A DNA stretch of 64,000 bases from CAXTPV01 sp965276715 (GTDB lineage: Bacteria; Pseudomonadota; Alphaproteobacteria; Acetobacterales; Acetobacteraceae), in assembly GCA_965276715.1 (NCBI GenBank), contig OZ255622.1, positions 3,348,001 to 3,412,000 on the forward strand, given 5' to 3'. The position numbers and the translations under genes are program-made. Of the stretch, positions 18,315 to 26,698 are shown in pieces; the stretch's first letter is position 1; each line of letters opens with the position of its first letter. The notes beneath the pieces were generated by a model, which made no database searches, was not told the origin of the DNA, and was given only the letters and a program-made list of their open reading frames with translations.

Positions 18315-19175
18315 TTAGTTTAAGCTGAAGCACTGCGAAGCCATCTGATTCGGAGGCAAGGCTTTGCCCTGTGATCCCGAGGCACCATTTCGCAGCGAGC
18401 ACGTTGCCCAAGATTTCGCACTTGATAAAACGAACACCATGGAATCGATCCCAAGCGTGACCGAGTTGATCTTGTATCCTGCGTTGAGCAACGCCTCCAT
18501 CGACATGTTCATGTTTCGGAACCGCGTATTGAAGTCGGGAGTGTCGCTCGGCCGCTGCTGGGCAACCGCCGGGGGATTGAAGGCCAGCAACATGATGAGG
18601 ACCAAAAAGCTAGATCGGAGGTTCTCCACCTCGCTGACCGCTCCAGTGAATAAATCGACACCCAAACCAACGCCGATGCCCGACCCCTTGGCCAAAATCA
18701 AAGCCTTCGGCAAGATCTGCGAAATCTGCGTGAAATCCAGAAAATTAGCGCGGGCAAGCATCGACAGGGCAGACGGGTTGATGCCGACAAGAAACGCCGT
18801 CGCGGAATTGCTCTCGATCAGCCCCAAGCTGATTTCGCCAAAGATGCAGCCACCCCTAAAATCATCGCGGGTGAGTTCTGGATGTTGGCACCAGACTGTG
18901 AGAAAGATCGTGCCGCTGCTGTTGAAGGATAACGGCCCAATGCCGCCAGACAACTCTCTCTCAATCTGGCCCTTCAACCAGCGGACCACCGCCTTCGGAA
19001 GCTTTACGCCGATCCCCGGACCTACCCCGAAGCCTCCATATGACAAGTCGACTTGCTGCCCATCTGGATCGACGAGAATGAGATCACCCTTCTCGGCCGC
19101 ATAGATCCCATAGCCTCCATTCAGACTTTCCGAGGTCTTCCAAGTCCAAGCACTTCGCCTGCCAAGAAATTCCAT
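18315..19175 (-). CDS. Unknown protein, with a secreted-type module at its C-terminus (possibly two genes)
   Basis: The 286-residue frame has two unlike parts. Residues 1-180 begin MEFLGRRSAWTWKT and are Gly-rich (SYGGFGVGPGIGVKLPK, then ELTRDDFRGGCI and AKGSGIGVGLGVD), a pattern I associate only with unnamed proteins. Residues ~183-286 begin VENLRSSFLVL, run into a signal-peptide-like segment ending PAVAQQ, and close with a small domain (EALLNAGYKINSV ... SWATCSLR) like short secreted proteins. There is no stop between them. A GTG at 18629 with GGAG about 11 bases upstream could start the second part as a separate 104-residue gene. ATG 19175 has a GAGG nine bases ahead. Lower GC than the core genome. 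Confidence 0.5.
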   Translation of the reverse strand: MEFLGRRSAWTWKTSESLNGGYGIYAAEKGDLILVDPDGQQVDLSYGGFGVGPGIGVKLPKAVVRWLKGQIERELSGGIGPLSFNSSGTIFLTVWCQHPELTRDDFRGGCIFGEISLGLIESNSATAFLVGINPSALSMLARANFLDFTQISQILPKALILAKGSGIGVGLGVDLFTGAVSEVENLRSSFLVLIMLLAFNPPAVAQQRPSDTPDFNTRFRNMNMSMEALLNAGYKINSVTLGIDSMVFVLSSAKSWATCSLRNGASGSQGKALPPNQMASQCFSLN

Positions 19176-19368
19176 TGCGTTCTGCCTCTGCAGAACCCGC
19201 ATGGTAATCGACTGGCGCGCTTACGATCAACCAAACCATTCTCAGCACCATGGTACGGACAACAAGGCAGTATCGAGTGTGCGCTCCGGGCGGCCAACGA
19301 TCCCGGCCCCACGATACAACGCCCCAAACACTACTTCTCTTTTTGGGAAGTTTATGGTAACCAGCTTC

Positions 19369-19662
19369 ATGCGGATCATCGCGACAAGCACATTACGGTC
19401 ATTCGCGACCGTTCACCCCAGCGCAGATCAGCCGATCCGGTTCTGGGCGGCAGTCACCAAAAAAGCGGAGTGGAGGACACCTATCGACGTGAAAGCATCC
19501 TTCCGTCAAGCCGACCCGCTCCGCGACGGGCGTGTCATCTTCGACCTGGGTGGCAATAAGTTCCGGCTCGTTGCCAAGGTCAACTACCGAGCCGGGATTG
19601 TCTTCATCCGATTCATCGGCACCCACGCCGAATACGACAAAATCGACGCCCAAACTATCTGA
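19369..19662 (+). CDS. higB: HigB-like mRNA interferase toxin
   Basis: A 97-residue toxin starting MRIIATSTLRSF. Motifs IRFWAAVTKKAEWRTP, VIFDLGGNKFRLVAKVNY and VFIRFIGTHAEYDKID are those of the HigB_toxin family, ribosome-dependent RNases that cut translated mRNA. The start follows family alignment; the frame is open upstream without family sequence. The antitoxin gene higA starts 15 bases after its stop, giving the usual toxin-first higBA order. It is the first of several toxin-antitoxin genes in this accessory block. Confidence 0.92.
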   Translation: MRIIATSTLRSFATVHPSADQPIRFWAAVTKKAEWRTPIDVKASFRQADPLRDGRVIFDLGGNKFRLVAKVNYRAGIVFIRFIGTHAEYDKIDAQTI

Positions 19663-19677
19663 TCGAAAGGATCAGCC

Positions 19678-20064
19678 ATGAACATCACCCCCATCAGGAG
19701 CGACCTCGACCTTCAAGCCGCCCTCGATCGTGTCGGCCAACTCCTGGAAATCGACCCCGCCGAGGGCTCCCCCGAACATGACGAGTTGCTCGTCCGCGCG
19801 GTCCTGGTCGAAACCTACGAGCGGGAACATCACCCAATCGAGCATCCCGACCCGATCGCCGCCGTCGACTTCCGCATGCGGGAACGCGGCTTGAACCAGC
19901 GGCAACTCGCCGACGCCGTCGGCACGGCCGAAAGCAAGATCAGCGAGGTCATCAACAAGCAACGCCCACTCAGCATCAGCCTGATCCGGCGCCTCAGCGA
20001 CATGCTCGACATCCCGCTCGAGATCATGGCTCAGCCATATGTCCTTGCGCCACGAGCGGCATAG
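19678..20064 (+). CDS. higA: HigA-like antitoxin
   Basis: A 128-residue antitoxin. An N-terminal acidic part (IDPAEGSPEHDELLVRAVLV, ETYEREHHPIEHPDP) is followed by a Xre-type helix-turn-helix (MRERGLNQRQLADAVGTAES, KISEVINKQRPLS). It would bind HigB and repress the higBA promoter. A GAAAGG lies just ahead of the ATG. The last ~25 codons are duplicated in degenerate form at 20442-20519, so part of the gene was copied or a second higA has decayed. Confidence 0.92.
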   Translation: MNITPIRSDLDLQAALDRVGQLLEIDPAEGSPEHDELLVRAVLVETYEREHHPIEHPDPIAAVDFRMRERGLNQRQLADAVGTAESKISEVINKQRPLSISLIRRLSDMLDIPLEIMAQPYVLAPRAA

Positions 20065-20139
20065 CGACAACACACCGCCAACCCGCGGAACGTCTCGCCA
20101 CCGGTCATTTGACCGTGCCGGCGGCGGTCGTTCGCATCG

Positions 20140-20299
20140 AAGCCAGGAAGAGGCGCTCCGCGCGATCGAGGACGACGGCCGTCTCGACCTGTCGATGCGC
20201 GACAGCGCGGTTTTCGTCGAAGCCCTGCTAAACCCGCAGCCCGTGAACGACCGGATGCGCGATACCGTCCGCCGGTATCGCCGGCAGACCGGCATCTGA
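20140..20299 (+). pseudogene. Remnant of a DUF1778 (TacA-type) antitoxin
   Basis: The frame ending at 20299 carries LDLSMRDSAVFVEALLNPQP and then RRYRRQTGI. This matches the C-terminal half of DUF1778 ribbon-helix-helix antitoxins (L-S-xRD-xxxFxxALLNP). The N-terminal DNA-binding half is not readable in the same frame; upstream bases look shifted and lack a start with a ribosome site. No adjacent TacT-type acetyltransferase follows on the same strand. I read it as a decayed antitoxin left in the toxin-antitoxin cluster. Confidence 0.55.
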
Positions 20300-20441
20300 C
20301 GCAGCCGCGCCGCCTGACTGCTACCGTCGGCGCCCACCAACAATGCCAAGCGATCCCGCCATCCTGGGCACCCTCAACACCACGCGCCTCTACATCCCGG
20401 CCATCGCGCCGTCGCCCAGGATTCAAGACATCAAGGCGCCC

Positions 20442-20519
20442 CTCAGCGACATGCTGGACATCCCGCTCGAGACCATGGCCGAGCCATATCGGCTCGCGCC
20501 ACAGGCATCGTCGCGAACG
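20442..20519 (+). pseudogene. Degenerate copy of the 3-prime end of higA
   Basis: About 78 bases match higA 19993-20070. Both encode LSDMLDIPLE followed by T/I-MA-(Q/E)-PY and LAP. Most base differences fall in the last third. No helix-turn-helix coding sequence precedes it, so it is a 3-prime fragment. The stretch 20300-20555 holds nothing else that I can support. Confidence 0.7.
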
Positions 20520-20555
20520 CGGCCGCCATGAGCGATGGCGTCTGGTGCTGACACC

Positions 20556-21098
20556 TCAAGCGCCGTCCACCATCAGCCGCATGACGTGCCGTCGGCTTCC
20601 GGCACGTCCGACCTCCCGAAAGCCCGCATCCAGGAACAAAGACACCAAGCCCATGAAACGGTAACTGGGGGAGTCAGGATCCACCGGATAGGCCTCGACG
20701 ATCGTCGCACCCTTGCTGCGCGCGTGCTGGACGGCCGCGGCGACGATCTGCGGCGACAGGCCCTCGCCGCGCCGCGCACGGCGGAGGTAGAGGCAGGCCA
20801 ACGACCACACTTTCGCGCCGTCGCCCGACAGACCACCCAGGTCGCGATACGTCTCGCGAGGCGCGATCGAACACCAGCAGACCGGCTCGCCGCCCAGGTA
20901 GCCGAGGATACCGATCGGGACACTCTGGTCGACGCGGTCCCGCATCGCGGCCTTGCGATGCGGACCCTTCGCGTTGCGGCCAACGCCCGGTCGCCAGACC
21001 GTGCACCAGCAGGACTTCGGGCCTCCCGGCGCCTCGAACAGCGCCTCAAAATCCGCCCACGTCTGCTGCGTGACCTCCTGAAAGCTGAGCATCGGCAT
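20556..21098 (-). CDS. GNAT-family N-acetyltransferase
   Basis: A 180-residue protein with a GNAT fold. CWCTVWRPG lies near residue 30, WSLACLYLRRARRGEGL is the strand-4/acetyl-CoA (R/QxxGxG/A-like) region, and AVQHARSKGATIVEAYPVD, LFLDAGFREVGR and HVMRL are the late motifs. Substrate is unknown; similar CWC-containing proteins are scattered through actinobacteria and proteobacteria. The ATG at 21098 begins MPMLSFQEV; a second ATG at 21092 is possible. It faces the toxin-antitoxin genes in convergent orientation. I see no evidence that it is a TacT-type toxin. Confidence 0.8.
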   Translation of the reverse strand: MPMLSFQEVTQQTWADFEALFEAPGGPKSCWCTVWRPGVGRNAKGPHRKAAMRDRVDQSVPIGILGYLGGEPVCWCSIAPRETYRDLGGLSGDGAKVWSLACLYLRRARRGEGLSPQIVAAAVQHARSKGATIVEAYPVDPDSPSYRFMGLVSLFLDAGFREVGRAGSRRHVMRLMVDGA

Positions 21099-21242
21099 GT
21101 AATGGCGCCCCTGCCAACAAGCCACGGCGGATCGGTCGAGCGAAGGCTGCCGGAGCCGCCGCTGAACCATCTACACGCTCCCGTTTGGTTGATCTCTCGT
21201 CCAACACTCCGTATCTTACTCCCATCTTACCGGACACCACCC

Positions 21243-21521
21243 ATGGACACCCCCGTCGCCACCACCGTCTCGACCAAGGGCCAGGTCATCCTTCCCAAGG
21301 CGATCCGCGACCAGCTCCACTGGGACGCCGGCACGCGCCTCACCGTCGAGCAGACCGCCGACGGCGTCCTCCTCAAGCGGCTCGCCACCCCTTTCGCGCC
21401 GACCCGCCCCGAGGACGTCTTCGCCTGCCTGCCCGTCACCGGCGCACCCAAGTCGATCGACGAGATGCACGCCGGCATCATCGCCGAAGCCGGACGCCGC
21501 CATGCGCGCGGTCGACACTAA
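21243..21521 (+). CDS. vapB: AbrB/SpoVT-type antitoxin (VapB)
   Basis: A 92-residue protein with an AbrB swapped-hairpin domain at residues 5-50 (TTVSTKGQVILPKAIRDQL, RLTVEQTADGVLLKRL), followed by a partner-binding tail (PKSIDEMHAGIIAEAGRRHA). It overlaps vapC by 20 bases, the normal coupling of an antitoxin with its PIN toxin. It would autorepress the operon and block VapC. Confidence 0.92.
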   Translation: MDTPVATTVSTKGQVILPKAIRDQLHWDAGTRLTVEQTADGVLLKRLATPFAPTRPEDVFACLPVTGAPKSIDEMHAGIIAEAGRRHARGRH

Positions 21522-21888
21522 CGTCGTCGTCCGCTTCCTCACTGGCGACGACCCGCGCCAGGCCGCCCGCGCCCGCGCCATCATCGGCCATGAGCACGTC
21601 TTCATTCCCCGAACCGTCATCCTCGAAACCGAATGGGTGCTCCGCGCCGTCTACGACCTGCCGCCCGACCGCATCATCTCGGCACTCCGCGCACTGGCCG
21701 GTCTCCCTGGCATCGCTGTCGAGGACGCCCCCTTGGTCGCCCGCGCCCTGGACTGGGCCGAAGCCGACCTCAACTTCGCCGACGCCCTCCATCTGGCCGC
21801 CGCCGCGGACTGCGCGGCCTTCCTGACGTTCGACAAACGCCTCGCACGTTCAGCACCCCCGGGTGGCCCGTCCGTGACCTCGCCGTAA
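21502..21888 (+). CDS. vapC: PIN-domain toxin (VapC)
   Basis: A 128-residue PIN ribonuclease. The acidic residues are in AVDTNVVVRF (Asp5), VILETEWVL (Glu) and LNFADALHLAAA (Asp), with the late TFDKRLAR strand. VapC toxins cut tRNA or rRNA. The gene overlaps vapB. The tail SAPPGGPSVTSP is longer and more Pro/Ser-rich than usual, perhaps from a shifted end, but all catalytic residues are present. Confidence 0.93.
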   Translation: MRAVDTNVVVRFLTGDDPRQAARARAIIGHEHVFIPRTVILETEWVLRAVYDLPPDRIISALRALAGLPGIAVEDAPLVARALDWAEADLNFADALHLAAAADCAAFLTFDKRLARSAPPGGPSVTSP

Positions 21889-21913
21889 GGATCGATGCGC
21901 GCCTCCGTCCCGA

Positions 21914-22684
21914 CTACGCCCTGCCAGGTGCAACCAGCGCGAACGACGCTCCCTGCGGATCGGTCCCCAACACGATGCGCTCGCCGGAGGGAACATCGTG
22001 CGGGCCCATCTCGATCGAGCCCCCGCCGGCGCGCACGCGCCGAGCCGCGTCATCAATGTCCGCCACATTGAAATACAGGTTCCAATGCGCCGCCCGGTCC
22101 TTCACTTCGGCCGCCGCTCCCAGACGCACCGCGCCCAGATCGAGGAAGTGGTAGCCGCCCATCGGTCCCATATCCATCGTCTCGCGGTTCTCCCACCCGA
22201 ACAGCGCGCCATAGAACGCGAGCCCGCCGTCTACGTCCGGCGAGCACAGCTCGTTCCAGCCGCAGCGCCCAGGCTGGCCCGGCGCGAACACCGTCGCGCT
22301 CTGCTCGCTGTTGCCGCGCATCACGTAGAACGGCGCCCCTTGCGGATCCGCCAGCAGGCTGAACCGGCCCACGCCCTCGATGTCGGCCGGCGGCACCAGC
22401 ACCGACGCGCCGAGCGATGCGGCCTGTTCGGCCGTCGCATCGACATCCTCCACGCTCAGATAGACCAGCCAGGCCGGGCGTGTGCCCCCTGCCAGCATTT
22501 CGTCCGTCAGCCGCATCACGCCGCCAACGACGCCGCCCGGCGCCTCAATCATCCGGTAATCCACCGTCCCGGAAGGCGTCGCCTCGACGTTCCACCCGAC
22601 CACATCGTCATAGAACCGCTTCGCCCGGTCCGGATCGGGCGTCATCAGCTCGTACCAGATCGGCGAGCCGTGTGCGTTGGACAT
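21914..22684 (-). CDS. VOC-family (glyoxalase/bleomycin-resistance fold) protein, two domains
   Basis: A 256-residue protein of two tandem VOC modules: IWYELMTPDPDRAKRFYDDV to DPQGAPFYVM (residues ~8-125) and GWNELCSPDVDGGLAFYGALF to DPQGASFALV (~140-252). VOC proteins are metal-dependent lyases, dioxygenases or binding proteins. The substrate cannot be read. The start MSNAHGS at 22684 matches the family start. It lies alone on the minus strand, 25 bases beyond the vapC stop. Confidence 0.9.
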   Translation of the reverse strand: MSNAHGSPIWYELMTPDPDRAKRFYDDVVGWNVEATPSGTVDYRMIEAPGGVVGGVMRLTDEMLAGGTRPAWLVYLSVEDVDATAEQAASLGASVLVPPADIEGVGRFSLLADPQGAPFYVMRGNSEQSATVFAPGQPGRCGWNELCSPDVDGGLAFYGALFGWENRETMDMGPMGGYHFLDLGAVRLGAAAEVKDRAAHWNLYFNVADIDDAARRVRAGGGSIEMGPHDVPSGERIVLGTDPQGASFALVAPGRA

Positions 22685-22783
22685 GATCAACTCCATGATG
22701 GCCGACCACGCGCGTAGAGATAGAATCTACTTTTTGGCGGAATAGTCCAGCGTCATGAACAAGGGTCACATCATGCCAGCCGA

Positions 22784-23320
22784 TCAAGCCCGACCGACGC
22801 ACCAGGGATCGGGCTGCATGTCGACCGGACTCCCGTGGGCGTCTGGCGTCGGAAAGCGCTGCTTGAAAGTGAACGCCTGCGGTGTCGATCCGTGACGATC
22901 GAGCCGCCACAACCGCGAAAGCCCCTCGTCGACACCCGGGATATGACCCGCCGGCACCCACCACAGCGCCTGATAGGCGCCCTCGAACCGTTCGAAAGAC
23001 TCCCGCCGCCGTGCCATCTCCGGCGAGTGCGCGCTCCGGTAGACGAACGCGAACAACGTGTCCGCATCTTCCCAGACCGACATGTTGACGATGAACAGCG
23101 GATCGGACGTCGGCTGCAGGCCGGTCGCGTTGCCGTCCTCGTCCTGCAGCCGCCACACGAAACCCGGCCACGCGTCAGCGAGCGCGTTGACGCGATCGAG
23201 TGCCGCGAAGAACGGTGCGACCTGGGGAGCGCTCCGCGCCGCCACGAGGCGCCCGACATTGATCTGCGCCAACTGCCACGACGCGTCCGACTGTGACCGA
23301 TCTCGTCCGAGCTCCGTCAT
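22784..23320 (-). CDS. DUF3291-family protein
   Basis: A 178-residue soluble protein. WQLAQINVGRL, FFAALDRVNALADAWPGFVW, LFIVNMSVWEDADTLFAFVY and WWVPAGHIPGVDEGLSRL are the DUF3291 pattern, a dimeric alpha/beta-barrel fold like that of monooxygenases and chlorite-dismutase relatives. No enzyme activity is established for it. ATG 23320 (MTELGRDRSQ) was chosen because family sequence begins ~15 residues later; upstream residues look like a chance extension. It stands alone. Confidence 0.85.
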   Translation of the reverse strand: MTELGRDRSQSDASWQLAQINVGRLVAARSAPQVAPFFAALDRVNALADAWPGFVWRLQDEDGNATGLQPTSDPLFIVNMSVWEDADTLFAFVYRSAHSPEMARRRESFERFEGAYQALWWVPAGHIPGVDEGLSRLWRLDRHGSTPQAFTFKQRFPTPDAHGSPVDMQPDPWCVGRA

Positions 23321-23651
23321 GACCGATGTCTCCGCCGTCTGTATCGACATGAGCACTACCGGCAACCACAGGATCCCTGCAACCGACACTCAGGTCCGGG
23401 GGCGCCGGCTTGAACGCGTCGATGGCATCGAGATCATGCGGCGGTGCCCACACGCGCCGAGAGAACCAAGCCAGATCCTCGCTGCCCAAGGTAGGCATGC
23501 CGTTCCCACGCGACCAGGCTGGCGCGTGGGTCCGTCGCGGCGAGATCGGCCGCCGCGAATGTCATCCGTAGCAATCGCAACCGCGTCTGACATCCCGGTG
23601 TAACCAAGCCCCGCCTAATCATTCGGTCATCGGAACCGAAAGGTCGGGCAC
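23321..23651. other. Gene-free stretch of about 330 bases
   Basis: I see no supported gene, tRNA or clear repeat. Short minus-strand frames here (for example one reading EDLAWFSRRVWAPPHDLDAI near 23.45 kb, and another reading DPRASLVAWERHAYLG nearby in a different frame) look like natural protein broken between frames. They may be the remains of a decayed gene, but I cannot name it. GAAAGG just ahead of 23652 may help the next gene start. Confidence 0.4.
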
Positions 23652-24299
23652 ATGTCACCATCCACACGACGATCGATTGTCGGCGCACTGATCGCCGCCA
23701 TCCCGGCGGCCGCGACGTCGCTCCAGGCACGCGCCCAGGCCGCCAGCGTGCCCACGGCCATCACGCCGCCTGCCGGCAACGTGCTCCTGCTCAAAACAAG
23801 AGGCGTCGGCACGCAGGACTATATCTGTCTTCCGGCAATGCTCGGCGTCACCGCCTGGACCTTCGAGCGCCCGCAGGCGTCCTTGTCGGTGACGGTCGGC
23901 GGCGTCCCGCTCGAGGCGGCCGAGCACTTCCTCGATGTCGTTCCCGGCCAGACGCTGGCTGCAAGCCCCGGTTGCACGGAGTCCGGTGCATCGGCGCAGC
24001 AATTCTGTCCGACCTGGCGGAACCCGCTCGACCAGAGCGCGGTCTGGGGCTCGAAGATCGCCAGCGAGAATGCCGGAACCAGCCCGGACTGCCCCAACAC
24101 CGGCTCGATCGCGTGCCTGCTTCTCAAATCCGTCGGCAACACCAGCGGATTATTCAAGACCGGTCTGTTTGGCAACGTGACGTACATCGTGCGCGCCAAC
24201 ACCGCCGGCGGCAGCCCGCCCACCACCGCCTGCCACACCGGCCAGGTGGCGCAGGTGCCATACAGCGCCGACTACTCGTTCTTCACCGCGAAGCCCTGA
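23652..24299 (+). CDS. Secreted DUF3455-family protein
   Basis: A 215-residue protein with a signal peptide (about residues 1-29, ending LQARAQA). The body fits DUF3455: TPPAGNVLLLKTRGVGTQDYICLP, then GVTAWTFERPQASL, SAVWGSKIASE, CLLLKSVGNTSGLF, YIVRANTAGGSPP and VPYSADYSFF. Four or more Cys suggest disulfides outside the cytoplasm. Function is unknown; similar proteins occur in fungi and bacteria. Another secreted protein gene follows on the same strand 85 bases later. Confidence 0.85.
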   Translation: MSPSTRRSIVGALIAAIPAAATSLQARAQAASVPTAITPPAGNVLLLKTRGVGTQDYICLPAMLGVTAWTFERPQASLSVTVGGVPLEAAEHFLDVVPGQTLAASPGCTESGASAQQFCPTWRNPLDQSAVWGSKIASENAGTSPDCPNTGSIACLLLKSVGNTSGLFKTGLFGNVTYIVRANTAGGSPPTTACHTGQVAQVPYSADYSFFTAKP

Positions 24300-24384
24300 T
24301 CAGGGCCCGACGTCAGGCCGTCGCTCCTGCCGCGCAAGCAAGTCACCGATCTGAACAACACCTTCCCAGTCAACGGAGTTGAAC

Positions 24385-25494
24385 ATGCGCCTACAGTCCA
24401 CGGTCGTCGCGGCGATCGCCTCGACGCTCGTCTTCGGCACAATCGCCAACGCGGCGGGCCCCACCGACTTCCTCAAATCGTTCGAATACACCGAGGCCGA
24501 TCTCGTCGCTGACCAGCCCAACATCGCCGTCACCACCGATCCGGCCCTGATCAACCCCTGGGGCGTCGCCTTCCAGCCGACCGGCGCCTTCTGGCTCAGC
24601 GACCGTGGCGCCGGCGTCGCCACGCTCTATACCGGCAAGGGCGCCAAGGTGAACCCGAACTTCACCATTCCGCCCGGCGTCGCCGGAACCGGCAAGGGCC
24701 AGCCCACCGGCATCGTCGCCAACCCGACCAAGGCCTTCCTCGTCCCCGGCACCACCCTGCCTGCCGCCTTCATCTTCGCGACCCAGGACGGCACGATCTC
24801 GGCATGGGCCTCGAACCTGCCCGTCAATCCGACCACGGCAGTCCTCGCGGTCGACAAGTCGCCGATCAAGGGCGCCTACACCGGCATGGATTTCGGCATC
24901 ACCAGCGTCGGCGGCTTCCTCTATGCCGCCAACGTCAACACCGCCTCGATCGACGTGTTCGACGGCAAGTTCCAGCCGGCCAACGCCTCGCTCACCGGCA
25001 CTTTCCGCGACCCCGCGATCCCGGCCGGCTTCACGCCCTTCAACGTGCACAATGTCGACGGCAACCTCGTCGTCACCTACGCCAAGCAGAACGCGACCAG
25101 GAGTTTCGTGACCACCGGCGCCGGTCTCGGCTTCGTCGACGAGTTCGACACCAACGGCAACCTCCTCGCCCACATCGCCGGCGGCGGCTTCCTCGACGCG
25201 CCCTGGGGTGTCGCGCGCGCACCCGCCGGCTTCGGTGCCTTCAGCGGCGACATCATGGTCGGCGACTTCGGCGACGGACACATCTTCGGCTTCAACAACG
25301 GCGTGCTCCCGGTCAACATCTTGCTCGACACCGCCGGCAAGCCTGTCACGCTTCCCGGCCTGTGGAGCCTGACCTTCGGCGGTGGCGCCGCCTCCAACCC
25401 CGACACGTTGTTCTTCGCCCAGAGTGTCGCGAAGGGCACCCACGGCCTGTTCGGCTCGTTCTCGCCGGTCGTGCCGGTTCCCCACGGACCCTGA
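24385..25494 (+). CDS. Secreted TIGR03118-family beta-propeller-like protein
   Basis: A 369-residue protein with a signal peptide (cut near NAAGPTD). The body has the TIGR03118 pattern: LVADQPNIAV, ALINPWGVAFQPTGAFWLSD, then repeated blade-like units such as GTISAWASNL, FLYAANVNTASIDVFDG, GFVDEFDTNGNLLAHIAGGG and LDAPWGVARAPAGFG, with FGDGHIFGFN and LWSLTFGGG near the end. The fold is probably a six-bladed propeller. No reaction is known. The ATG at 24385 follows a GGAG about 10 bases ahead. Neighbouring DUF3455 may share its promoter. Confidence 0.88.
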   Translation: MRLQSTVVAAIASTLVFGTIANAAGPTDFLKSFEYTEADLVADQPNIAVTTDPALINPWGVAFQPTGAFWLSDRGAGVATLYTGKGAKVNPNFTIPPGVAGTGKGQPTGIVANPTKAFLVPGTTLPAAFIFATQDGTISAWASNLPVNPTTAVLAVDKSPIKGAYTGMDFGITSVGGFLYAANVNTASIDVFDGKFQPANASLTGTFRDPAIPAGFTPFNVHNVDGNLVVTYAKQNATRSFVTTGAGLGFVDEFDTNGNLLAHIAGGGFLDAPWGVARAPAGFGAFSGDIMVGDFGDGHIFGFNNGVLPVNILLDTAGKPVTLPGLWSLTFGGGAASNPDTLFFAQSVAKGTHGLFGSFSPVVPVPHGP

Positions 25495-25733
25495 TCGCAC
25501 CCCGGCGCGGGGGTCGACCCGCAGGCGCGTCGACCCTCGTCCCGGACACGGTTATGAAGTCCAAGACGACGGACCAGGTCAGACGAAATTCCTATTTTGA
25601 TTGCAAAAAATGATTCAAGTTCAGCTGCGGCCGAACCTCTCCCGGCTGCCCGCGCGGGCACGCGCTTGACCTCGCCCTGGACCGGGGACACTTCTGCCAA
25701 CGCCCTCCTCGAACCGGACTTCCCGCGCGCCTC

Positions 25734-26696
25734 ATGTCCACCAGGCTTCTGATCGACCATCGCGACGCGTTGTCCGGCCCCAGGCACCCCGAGAAGGCGC
25801 GCCGGCCGGACAACCCGGTTGCGCGCAAGCCGGACTGGATCCGCGTCCGCGCGCCCAACCATCCGATCTATCATCAGACCCGCGACCTGATGCGCGCCAA
25901 CGGCTTGGTCACCGTCTGCGAGGAAGCCGCCTGCCCCAACATCGGCGAATGCTGGTCGCAGCGCCACGCCACGATGATGATCATGGGCGAGACCTGCACC
26001 CGCGCCTGCGCCTTCTGCAACGTGCGCACCGGCGTGCCGCTGCCGCTCGACGCCGGCGAGCCCGCGCGTGTCGCCGACGCCGTCGCCAAGCTCGGCCTGC
26101 GCCATGTCGTGATCACCTCGGTCGACCGTGACGACCTGCCCGATGGGGGTGCGGCTCATTTCGTGGCCGTCATCCGCGCCGTCCGCGCCGCCGCCCCCGG
26201 CACCACGATCGAGATCCTGACGCCCGACTTCCTGCGCAAGGACGCAGCACTCGAGTGTCTCGCCGCATCCCCGCCCGACGTGTTCAACCACAATCTCGAA
26301 ACCGTGCCGCGGCTCTATCCGACCATCCGCCCCGGCGCCCGCTACTTCCAGTCGCTGCGCCTGCTCGATGACGCCAAGCGAGCCATGCCCGCGGTCTTCA
26401 CCAAGTCGGGTCTGATGGTGGGCCTCGGCGAACGCCGCCCCGAGATCGGCCAGGTGATGGACGACCTTCGCATCGCCGACGTCGATTTCCTCACGCTGGG
26501 CCAGTATCTGGCACCGAGCACCAAGCATGCCGCGGTCGATCGTTTCGTTTCGCCCGACGAGTTCGAGGACTACGCCACCACCGCGCGCGCCAAGGGCTTC
26601 CTGATGGTGAGCGCGACCCCGCTCACCCGTTCGTCCTATCATGCCGACGCCGACTTCGCCCGTCTCCGCGACGCCCGTCTCGCCCGCGCCGCCTGA
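25734..26696 (+). CDS. lipA: Lipoyl synthase
   Basis: A 320-residue radical-SAM enzyme. The auxiliary cluster ligands are in CEEAACPNIGECW, the SAM-cluster motif is CTRACAFC, and the closing GLMVGLGE, LTLGQYLAPS and SSYHAD motifs (with the final Ser ligand in TRSSYHAD) are present. It inserts sulfur at C6 and C8 of octanoyl groups on lipoyl domains such as those of PdhB and PdhC. The ratA-like gene follows after two bases. The ~240 bases upstream (25495-25733) have no gene and must hold its promoter if the pdh transcript no longer reaches it. Confidence 0.97.
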   Translation: MSTRLLIDHRDALSGPRHPEKARRPDNPVARKPDWIRVRAPNHPIYHQTRDLMRANGLVTVCEEAACPNIGECWSQRHATMMIMGETCTRACAFCNVRTGVPLPLDAGEPARVADAVAKLGLRHVVITSVDRDDLPDGGAAHFVAVIRAVRAAAPGTTIEILTPDFLRKDAALECLAASPPDVFNHNLETVPRLYPTIRPGARYFQSLRLLDDAKRAMPAVFTKSGLMVGLGERRPEIGQVMDDLRIADVDFLTLGQYLAPSTKHAAVDRFVSPDEFEDYATTARAKGFLMVSATPLTRSSYHADADFARLRDARLARAA

Positions 26697-26698
26697 CC

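Noticed and set aside
20556..21098. The GNAT gene as a TacT-type toxin partner of the DUF1778 remnant
   Set aside because: It is on the opposite strand, longer than TacT proteins, and its CWC motif points to another GNAT group.
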